A stretch of 64,000 nt of DNA from Begonia masoniana (Eukaryota > Streptophyta > Magnoliopsida > Cucurbitales > Begoniaceae), in assembly GCA_022432975.1 (NCBI GenBank), contig CM039512.1:43499124-43563123 (forward strand). The letters run 5' to 3'. Positions 56,085 to 64,000 of this stretch are shown in pieces. The notes beneath the pieces are model-generated. The model worked only from the letters and a program-made list of their open reading frames with translations. It was not told the origin of the DNA and made no database searches. Positions within the stretch are counted from its first letter, which is position 1; every line of letters begins with the position of its first letter. The position numbers were made by a program, and so were the translations under genes.

Positions 56085-57040
56085 TCATTCACCAGTGAGG
56101 AACGCAAGGATGAGAAATGAAATCACAAGCTTCCAGCAAAGAGATGGATAATCACTCTACGAAGCATGGGATAGATTCAAAGAATTGCTGAGACAGTGCC
56201 CAAATCATTGGATTCCTCATTGGATTCAGTTAGAAATATTTTACAATGGAATGAATTGACAAACCCGATCGATCATCGACGTAGCAGCTAACGGAATGAT
56301 GCTGTCAAAATATTTTAATGAAGCATATGATTTGCTAGAAAGAATGGTAGTGAACAGTTATCAATGGCTATCAGACAGGAATACAAGAGCAAGGAGAGCA
56401 CCTGGAGTTTATGAAGTGGATGAAGTAGCTGCTCTTAATGCAAAAATAGCTTCATTAGAAAATAGCATCAAAGCCATGAACAAACAGCAACAGCCACAAA
56501 TACGTGAAATTTCATGCATTTTCTGTGGAGAGAACTATGATGATAGTTCATGTCTGACGAATCCCGAATCAACAAATTATGTGGGATATAACCGAAACAA
56601 TAATCCATTCTCACAGACGTACAACCCAGGATGGAGATAGCATCCGAACTTCTAATGGAATTCGCAGCAACAGAACAACGCAATGCCTGCAAGATCTGCC
56701 AATAACTATGCCCAAAATTACACTCAGCAAGTACATAAGCCAGTAGCTTAAGAGAAACCAGATAATTTTGCAAGGGAATATGCTTCCAAGACAGACATAA
56801 TATTGCAGAATTTAGCAGCATCGATAAAGAATATTGAAACTCAACTGGGACAGCTAGCTCAATCTGTAAATTCAAGGAGTATGGGACAATTACCAAGTGA
56901 CACAAAAATTCCACAGAGACCAAGAAAGGAACACTGCAAGGCTATTATATTAAGGAATGGAAGAGAAGTGGAGATTCCAGAGAAGCCACAGAGGGTGGAG
57001 AAACCAAAGAAAAATAGCCAAGAAAAAAAAGCAGAATAGA
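56085..57040 (+). pseudogene. Athila gag, 3' part after Y2
   Basis: It resumes with RNARMRNEITSFQQRDG, a stop, LYEAWDRFKELLRQCPNHWI, FYNGMN-stop and the frame from 56296 with EAYDLLERMVVNSYQW, a helical segment ALNAKIASLENSIKAMNKQQ and CIFCGENYDDSSC (a degenerate zinc-finger-like cluster). A later piece (56803-57039) has ASIKNIETQLGQLAQSVNSR and ends in a Lys/Glu-rich linker. This is the Athila gag order. Stops at about 56148, 56258 and 56638 kill the frame. Confidence 0.88.
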
Positions 57041-57324
57041 AACCCAGTACTAAGGGTTTACAGGAAAGAGAAATGATGATTGAGAAAAAAAGAACTCAGG
57101 AGGCTGAAGAGAATAATTCTGAATCTGGAGAAATTAATATCAATGCCGCAGATCCGCTCGCAGCATCGCAACAGCATCGACTTGCATAAATACAACTCCA
57201 GAAACCTCCTCCACCATTTCCACAAAGGCTACAAAAACACAACCAGGAAAAGCAATTTAAAAAGTTTCTGGACGTTTTGAAGCAACTCCACATCAATGTA
57301 CCTCTGGTGGAAGCCCTTGAATAG

Positions 57325-58242
57325 ATGCCAAATTACACTAAATTCATGAAAGACATCTTATCCAAAAAGAGGAGGTTGGGAGAATATGAGATGGTGGCTA
57401 TGACTGAAGAAACGAGCTATATATTGCAGAATAAGATTCCACCAAAGTTAAAGGACCCTGGTAGCTTCACTATCCCTTGCACAATTGGCAATAATTATTT
57501 CGGAAAAGCTCTATGTGATCTTGGAGCTAGCATAAATTTGATGCCCATGTCAATCTTTAAGAAGCTGGGAATTGGAGAAGCTCGGCTAACAATAGTAACT
57601 CTGCAGCTTACTGATTGATCACTAACCCACCACCCTCAAGGAAAGATGGAAGATGTGTTGGTAAAGGTGGACAAGTTCATCTTACCTACAGACTTCATCA
57701 TTCTTGACTATGAAACAGATCGGGAGGTGCCAATAATTTTGGGACGGCCATTTTTAGCCACTGGCAGAACTCTAATCGACATACAGAGAGGAGAACTCAC
57801 CATGAGAGTTAACGACCAGCAAGTTACTTTCAATGTTTTAAAAGCAATGAAATGTCGATATGATGAAGAAGAGTGTTTCAATATTTCTGAAGAAATCAAA
57901 TCACTAAAAATAAAACAATATTCAGGCAGGTATAGAAGGCAGTTTGAAGCATTAATTAGAACCAAAGATGGCAAGGAGGATTGGCAACATTCCAGCGAAA
58001 AAGCACCCACAGTGGAACTTAAACTATTGCCACCTCACCTGAAGTATGTATTTTTTGGACTCAAAGAGACATTCTCTGCTATTATTTCTGCTACTTTATC
58101 TAACATGCAGGAGCAAGAGTTAATAGATGTGCTAAAAAAATACAAGTCAGCTTTAGCATGGACAGTAAAAGACATAAAAGGGATAAGCCTAAGCATTTGT
58201 ATGCATAGATCAGATTGGAAGAAGGAGTTATTGCAACAATAG
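57325..58242 (+). pseudogene. Athila protease region
   Basis: It starts MPNYTKFMKDILSKKRRLGE and has PPKLKDPGSFTIPCTIG and the active-site segment LCDLGASINLMPMSIFKKLG, where Athila proteases use D-L-G-A rather than D-T/S-G. A TGA at about 57616 breaks the frame; it continues with MEDVLVKVDKFILPTDFIIL and VPIILGRPFLATGRTLIDIQ, both conserved in the family. The last part (57900-58242) is the linker to RT. Pepsin-like dimer formation would be expected of an intact copy. Confidence 0.9.
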
Positions 58243-58920
58243 ATCAGCAGAGAAGACTAAACCCGATTATGAAAGAAGTTGTGAAGAAAGAGATACTCAA
58301 GTAGTTGGATGCAGGAATAATCTACCCCATTTCTGACAGCTCTTGGATTAGCCCAATTCATTGTGTTCCAAAGAAAGGAGGGACAATTGTGATAGCTAAC
58401 GAGAAAAGTGAGTTAATTCCAACAAGAACAGTTACAAGATGGAGGATCTGTATGGACTACAGAAAGTTGAATAAAGCCACCCGAAAGGACCATTTTTCTC
58501 TTCCCTTTATAGATCAAATGCTAGACAGATTAGCAGGTAAAAAGTTTTATTGCTTTTTGGACGGTTATTCGGGGTACAATCAGATTACAATAGCACTAGA
58601 AGACCAGGAGAAAACAACCTTTACTTGCCCATATGGAACTTTTGCCTTCAGGAGAATGTCTTTCGGTCTGTGCAATGCTCCAGCAACGTTCCAGCATTGT
58701 ATGATGGCGATTTTCTCAGATATGATTAAAGAATGTTTGGAAATATTTATGGATGATTTCTCTATTGTTGGAGACTCTTTCAAGAATTGTCTAGAAAATC
58801 TAGATAAGGTTTTGAAGAGATGCATGGAAACTAAATTATTTTTAAACTAGGAAAAGTACCATTTTATGGTTCCAGAAGAACAGTCCTTGGGCATAAGGTT
58901 TCAGAAAAAGGTTTGGAGGT
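58243..58920 (+). pseudogene. Athila reverse transcriptase
   Basis: After a TAG at 58302 the frame has LDAGIIYPISDSSWISPIHC, CMDYRKLNKATRKDHFSLPF, FYCFLDGYSGYNQI (first catalytic Asp), MSFGLCNAPATFQHCM and LEIFMDDFSIVGDSF (the DD pair as FMDD). A TAG at 58848 is followed by the connection region YHFMV and a shifted GHKVSEKGLEV. All RT catalytic Asp residues are visible. The extra segment KGGTIVIANEKSELIPTRTV is normal for Athila. Confidence 0.92.
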
Positions 58921-59560
58921 GAATAAAGCAAATATCGAAATTATTGAGAAGCTACATCCACCAAAAATAGTGAAAGGAATTAGAAGCTTCTTGGGGCATG
59001 TAGGATTCTACAGGCGGTTCATTAAATATTTTTCAAAAATATCGAAGCCCTTATGCATGTTACTGGAGCAGAATATTTTATTCAATTTTGACAAAAAAGT
59101 GTCTGGAAGCTTTTAACCTACTGAAACAAAAGTTGATCACCGCACCTGTGATAGCTGCACCCGACTGGAATTCACATTTTATTTTGATGTGTGATGCAAG
59201 TGATTATGCAGTAGGAGTAGTTCTTAGGTAGAAGAAAGATAAGTTATTTCACTCTATTTATTATGCCAGCAAGACCTTAAACGAGGCTCAAATGAATTAC
59301 ACAACCACAGAGAAGGAACTCTTAGCTGTTGTATTTGCATTCGACAAATTCATAGCAAATTTAATTGTACACTGACCATGCAATAATAAAATACTTGTTT
59401 ACCAAGAAAGATGCCAAACCTAGACTTATTCGCTGGGTGCTGTTACTTCAAGAGTTTGATGTGGAGATTCGTGACAGAAAGGGATGTGAAAACCAAGTAG
59501 CTGACCATTTATCTCGTCTGGAGAATATGGGTGAGCAGCAAGATGACAGAATTATAAGAG
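58921..59560 (+). pseudogene. Athila RT connection and RNase H
   Basis: KANIEIIEKLHPPKIVKGIR and SFLGHVGFYRRFIKYFSKI come first, then after a shift CDASDYAVGVVLR-stop, IYYASKTLNEAQMNYTTTEK and [24 protein letters not shown] appears only in a second frame (59365), so a small indel near 59355 is present. It ends with [14 protein letters not shown]. RNase H would remove RNA from the DNA hybrid. At least two stops and two shifts occur. Confidence 0.87.
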
Positions 59561-60298
59561 AATCTTTCCCTGATGAACATATACTAAAGTTGGAAATGTC
59601 TTCCGTACCCTGGTACGCTGATTTTGTTAATTATATTGTAAGTGATATAACCCCTTTCGATTTGGATTATCAGCAGAGAAGGAAGTTCCTGAAAGATGTA
59701 AAGCAATACTTCTGGGACAAGCCATTTCTCTTCAAGCAATGCGCTGACCTAGCTGTTGAGAAGGTGTGTTCCAGAGGAGGAAATGCAGTTAGTGCTGCAG
59801 CAATGCCACACAGCGGATGCTAATGAATTTTTTAAAAATTGTGACAGATGCCAAAGAGTAGGGAATATCTCAAGGAAACATGAACTGCCACTCACAAATA
59901 TACTGGAAGTGAAAATATTCGACGTATGGGGAATAGACTTCATGGGACCTTTTCCACCTTCTTTTGGGAATCAATACATTTTATTGGCTGTGGATTATGT
60001 ATCTAAATGGGTTGAGGTAGTGGCACTTCCGAATAATGAAGGAAAGAGTGTTCTAAAATTTCTACAGAAAAACATCTTCACACATTTTGAAACACCGCGA
60101 GCTATTATAAGCGATGGAGGTTCTCACTTTTGCAACAAGATGTTCCCTGGACTACTGAGTAAATATGGAGTGAGACATAAAGTCACGACAACTTATCATC
60201 CACAAAGTAATGGGCACGCAGAAGTTTCTAACAGGGAGATAAAGAAAATATTGGAAAAAGTGGTGCACCCTAATAGAAGGATTGGTCTCAAAAATTAG
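59561..60298 (+). pseudogene. Athila integrase core with a deleted zinc finger
   Basis: [20 protein letters not shown] runs straight into [20 protein letters not shown]. In intact Athila copies about 25-30 residues with the second His and the GFYWPTLFKD segment lie between, so the HHCC finger has lost its first half. The core follows with [20 protein letters not shown] (Asp), [16 protein letters not shown] (Asp) and [20 protein letters not shown] (Glu). The frame ends at TAG 60296. The deletion alone should prevent DNA joining. Confidence 0.9.
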
Positions 60299-60816
60299 AC
60301 GATGCTTTATGGGCGTATAGAACAGCATATAAAACACCTTTGGGCACCACACCTTATAATTTTATTTATGGAAAGGCTTGTCATTTACCAGTGGAGCTTG
60401 AGCACAAGGCATATTAGGCAATAAAAACCCTAAACTTGGATTTACAAGGGGCAGGAAAATATAGATTTTTGCAGTTACAAGAACTGGAAGAGTTGAGGCT
60501 GGGAGTGTATGAAAATGCGAAACTTTACAAGGAAAAAGTTAAAAGATGGCATGATAAAAAGTTACAGGCAAGGTCATTTGAAAAAGGTGAAAAAGTTTTG
60601 CTATTTAATTCTAGGATGAAACTCTTCCTAGGAAAGCTAAAGTCGAGATGGTCTGGACCTTTTGAAATTGTAGAAGTATTTCCATATGGAACAGTGGAGT
60701 TACATGATGAAAAAAGTGGAAGAAATTTTAAGGTTAATGGTCAACGCATCAAACATTATTTTGGAGAAAAATTGACAAAAATTATGTCAATTTCTCTACA
60801 AACTTTTGAAGAATGA
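60299..60816 (+). pseudogene. Athila integrase C-terminal region
   Basis: After the stop: [20 protein letters not shown], then [16 protein letters not shown], a TAG at 60416, and from 60436 a frame with ELEELRLGVYENAKLYKEKV, RSFEKGEKVLLFNSRMKLFL and KLKSRWSGPFEIVEVFPYGT. This is the DNA-binding C-terminal domain of Athila integrase; there is no chromodomain. It ends at 60816. Confidence 0.88.
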
Positions 60817-61154
60817 TGAGCGGATGGAAGTCTGGCTAAAGACTTAAACAAAAACTTAGCGCTATAGGGAGGCAACCCTAAATAATATTCTTTGTTATAT
60901 CCTCTAATTTTTTTATTTGCATTTTCATTATTTTTAAAATTTAAATGAGTTATTTTGAAATTCATTTTTACTTCTCTGTTTATCCTCACCGTATTTCTCC
61001 CAAAGCAGTTGTTAGGGTTATTTACAGCTCGCGATTCGCCGCCGACTGCAGTGAAAAGTTGGAGACCTTCTGCTCACTGCCGCCTCTACAAACGCTTGGG
61101 GCGTTAGACGAAACAATTCACTCAAAATTTCAGAGATGACATTTAATTGCAGAG

Positions 61155-62329
61155 ATGAGGCAAAAACAAAGGGGAAAGAAGAATATGAAGAAAGTATACA
61201 AAATGGCCTTCATATCTGAGGAGGCAAAGTTGTGTTATGAGCAAGGCTTACAACAGCGATCTTTTGCTCAAGAAAAAGGGTTCCTCATCGAAGCCGAGCA
61301 CATACAAAGGTACCCAAGTTATATTAGCACTATTATTCAGGAAAGACGTTGGGAAAATTTTTGTGTTGTGCCACAAACAGCAGTGAAAAATATAGTGCGC
61401 GAGTTTTATGCAAATTTCGAAGGTGACTTGCCTGAAAGTATTCGGGATAAAGAATGTGAGGTAAAAATAGGACCATCTGAAATCAATAAATTTTACGAGC
61501 TGGAGGAAGTTAAAGATGAATTTTATAAATACGAATATAATGGTCACCAGGATTTCTGAACTCAGTATTGAAGGAAATAGCAGTGCCCGACACAGAATAG
61601 GTATGGTCAAAAACTAGATGTATCTCTATTCCAAGGCTTGCCCTACTGCCGAAGGCAAAGGCATGGTATCACTTCCTCAAACTCCGCTTATTCCCTTCGT
61701 CTCATGGCCAGCATGTGACCAGAGAACGGGCCATTTTAATCTATTGCATTCTGACAAACAAAAAAATTAATGTGGGTCTGGTGATATATCAGAATTTATG
61801 TGCAAATGCTCTCAAGCCATAAGGGCAACTGTTGTTTCCCTCTTTAGTATCTAGATTATGTGAGCTGGCTGGCGTAGTGCATAAAGCTGATGAAGAAGAA
61901 CTCTCCCCCAGTCCAGTAATGACACCACCCATTATTAGAAGAATTGCTTCGGAGAGCTAGGGAGCAGGAGAACCAGAAGCTGAGGAGAATGCTACAAGTG
62001 GAGCTGCAGCATCATCGAGCGACAGCAGCGTCCACCAGAAAATACTTGAGAGTCTGGAGTCTTTGCATACTAGATTCGAATGGCACAAAAGTGACATTGA
62101 GACTTTGAAGCAGAAACTTCATATTCAAGAGACTCTACAATACAAGATGACAGAGACCGTGAAAAGCTTAAAACGCAAAAATAGGATATTTTGGCAATAC
62201 ACAAAGTTGAGGGATGCAGCAATAGCAGCCGGCTTTGCCAAGACATCCAAGGCTAAATCCCCCGTTTTTTCCCATTTCCCAACAACACTCTTGAGAGACT
62301 CTGATGATGAATCAGATAATGATGCATAA
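61155..62329 (+). pseudogene. Athila extra ORF in the env position
   Basis: The first frame (61155-61559, 134 residues) starts with a Lys/Arg-rich segment and has SYISTIIQERRWENFCVV, VKNIVREFYANFEGD and GPSEINKFYELEEV, the pattern of the extra ORF in Athila (putative plant transposon protein type). It ends at a TGA, but coding-like sequence goes on in other frames (for example LRLFPSSHGQHVTRERAILI near 61680). The end piece (62063-62329) is a helical, coiled-coil-like segment DIETLKQKLHIQETLQYKMT with an acidic tail. I see no clear signal peptide or membrane span. The function of this ORF family is unknown; calling it env is by position only. Confidence 0.7.
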
Positions 62330-62442
62330 TGACCAGGGAATTTCTAAATCTCTAGCTTTTATTTTTATTTTTATGAACTCAATTTTATGTTAGTTATCTA
62401 TAAACTTAATTTTGTTTGGCAATGGGGACACTGCCAATTTTT

Positions 62443-62455
62443 AAGTGTGGGGGTG
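62443..62455 (+). other. Athila polypurine tract
   Basis: AAGTGTGGGGGTG follows GGGGACACTGCCAATTTTT, a pair typical of Athila/Tat 3' ends. The 3' LTR that should follow was not found. Confidence 0.65.
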
Positions 62456-62591
62456 CATGCATGTTTAGCGTTAACTGCTTAATTTGCATGTTTAGTGTTA
62501 ACTGTTTAATTTGGATTTCTGGAAGTTTAGTATTGATTGTTTAATGTGGATGTTTAGTTTCTGTTTAATTTGAGTGCTTGAAAATTGTTTA
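62456..62591. repeat. Degenerate 30-bp repeat after the Athila purine tract
   Basis: About four diverged units of the form GCATGTTTAGTGTTAACTG then TTTAATTT occur before the X4 LTR. Confidence 0.7.
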
Positions 62592-63256
62592 TGTAACGCC
62601 CCCGAACCCACCCTGGCTCGGAGCGCTACTATGCTAACCATTTCCACGTTAAAATGAAATTTTCATAGACTCTCAAGCATAAAAGGAAACTGACGCAGCT
62701 GACTTAAAACTAAATCTCCCAAGGCTCTCTTATATCATACCTAGCTGCCTAGACTCACTAATTCCCTTACTCCTAACTTTTAAGCACCACGGCGTTCTTC
62801 CCGAAAATTTCGGCAAAGTAACGCCTGTAAATGGCGCCTTTAAAATGCTAGGTACCTGCAATAAGTCAATCCCCAAACAATCCAGAATATTCCTAACCAT
62901 CTAACCAACCTACGAAATCTCCAACAGTTAACCAAAATGAAGAACCAACAACTAACCAAAATATAAAGAAATGCCCACAATATAGGGTAACTCATCACCC
63001 AGAACTATGCCTATATACAACAATACAATAACTCTCAAAACATCAATCAAAAGGAAAGTCTACAAACCACCAAAATAAATGTAACTTATACACGACTCCA
63101 AAATACTGTTTCACACACGTCTTTCTTGTCTTTCCGAAGACCATGGTCGAGACGCCCCGACAACTGCCCGCACCGGCATACAGCGTACATCAACGACTGC
63201 GTCCCAATCCTAGTTTTCTTCGTAGCTCTAACCTGTACTCCTGTCGTCACCTACAC

Positions 63257-63283
63257 CAGAGAACACACACACACACACACACA
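63257..63283. repeat. (AC)n microsatellite in X4
   Basis: About ten AC units lie inside the otherwise conserved block between the GTGTAGGTGACGAC and CTTGCTAAGC words (complement strand). Confidence 0.9.
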
Positions 63284-63514
63284 TACGTAAGCTTACGCTT
63301 AGCAAGTAGGGAATAGCAAATATAAACAAGCACATGGCATACACAACCCTCACACAACCCTAACAACGCAAAACATCACTAACAACACGACCCAACAATG
63401 CAACACAACACCATAATGCAACGCAATCCTATCATATGCAGTTTCTACACACTCTGTTATTTTCTTTTCGTTTCGGTTGCATTTATCTTTCACTTCCAGG
63501 TGAATCAAGTAGGC

Positions 63515-63680
63515 ACACGCCCCCACACAGTCCAGGACGGCCACGCCTTGATCCACGGGCAAGACCGGAGGCACACGTCCTAACACAGTCCGGGACGGCC
63601 AACCGAATCTCCCCTGGGCAAGACCGGAGGCACACGTCCCAACACAGTCCAGGACGGCCAACCGAATCTCCCCTTCGTCG
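63515..63680. repeat. About 67-bp tandem repeat in X4
   Basis: Units carry CACACAGTCCAGGACGGCCA-like and GGGCAAGACCGGAGGCACAC words and repeat about two and a half times. This is the same relative place as the 46/48-bp array in X2 but unrelated in sequence. Confidence 0.88.
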
Positions 63681-64000
63681 ATCGTCGAATGCCTCATTGT
63701 GCACTTCAAGCACGAACAGGTCGAGGAATTCATACTCACAACGCATTACGTATATTAGCAGGGCATCTCGAATAAAATCCCTCGCGGGGTGCTCAACGAG
63801 CCACTTGCCCAACGAAGCTATTCTACTCGAGACCAAGTTGCAATCCATTCTTATCTTTCATTACGTCATCCTCACCACTCAACCGTGCAAAACACGTGAT
63901 TTCAGTCAGTTAGAAAACAATTATGCATGTCACACAAATGCTTAACCAAAAACAAGACAAAGCAACCACTTATCTCTAGAGTAGCGTAATATAACTCACG

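Larger units (their letters stand above)
45461..62591 (+). mobile_element. Athila-lineage Gypsy element carrying nested Y2
   Basis: The order is 5' LTR (45461-46836), tRNA-Asp-type primer site (46843-46860), gag, protease, RT, RNase H, integrase, an env-position extra ORF and a purine tract (62443-62455). This order and the DLGASINLMP protease are typical of Athila. Y2 interrupts gag. The 3' LTR is not seen; a family-X LTR begins at 62592. All coding parts carry stops or shifts. Confidence 0.9.
62592..64000 (-). mobile_element. X4: family-X LTR, cut by the window end
   Basis: It starts TGTAACGCCCCCGAACCCAC like X3 and matches it over 62592-63255, including AAGCACCACGGCGT, AGTAACGCCTG and GACCATGGTCGAGACGCCCC. 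It also keeps the TTAGCAAGTAGGGAA block (63299-63313) that X3 lacks. The likely target copy on the left is GTTTA (62587-62591); the right side is outside the window. Confidence 0.85.

Overview
This window is plant nuclear DNA, almost certainly from a eudicot. The evidence is a five-exon GDSL-lipase gene close to the Arabidopsis At1g29670 type, LTR retrotransposons of typical plant lineages (Tekay/Del-like and other chromoviruses, Athila, Sirevirus-like Copia), and primer-binding sites matching plant tRNA-iMet and tRNA-Asp. I cannot name the species. There is no bacterial or viral operon, rRNA, tRNA or CRISPR array.

Layout. 1-2316: truncated LTR with a 13-bp-based higher-order tandem array. 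2317-5290: Sirevirus-like 3' end and LTR, then a decayed Copia RT/RNase H relic. 5727-7769 (minus): the only cellular gene, a GDSL esterase/lipase with all splice sites and catalytic blocks but one extra base in exon 2. 9408-10222 (minus): chromovirus integrase relic cut by a family-X LTR (from 10223), which is itself interrupted by a 2.5-kb solo LTR of family Z (10572-13078, TSD ACTTT). 15220-17953: family-W LTR pieces around a gag-protease fragment. 17954-20960: two family-V chromovirus pieces in opposite orientation. 20961-24262: mostly unassigned. 24263-32348 (minus): decayed family-V elements holding an X solo LTR (26340-29632, TSD GTGGG). 32349-45029 (minus): family-Y Tekay-like element Y1 (TSD CGGCT), holding a Y solo LTR in its integrase (TSD ACACG) and an X solo LTR in its 5' LTR (TSD GGGAT). 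45461-62591 (plus): Athila element carrying the young family-Y element Y2 (47476-56079, TSD AAGTA) in its gag. 62592-64000: another family-X LTR.

Insertion order follows from nesting: V is oldest; Y1 and Athila both went into a V LTR; X and Y solo LTRs went into Y1; Y2 went into Athila. Y2 LTRs differ at about 14 positions plus one indel over about 1966 bp, yet its coding region has several stops and a frameshift.

I found no new gene system. The most notable unlisted signal is a shared LTR architecture. X and Y LTRs keep a splice-donor-like CCAGGTAAGT or similar, followed by GCCTTCGGGC (a potential UUCG tetraloop hairpin), and further on a TTAGCATTAGGCT-type block. The stretch between the two conserved blocks carries a different tandem repeat in each family, and the region beyond the second block carries arrays of TGACGTCA/CATCTGCCGA or GTCGAC-type motifs.
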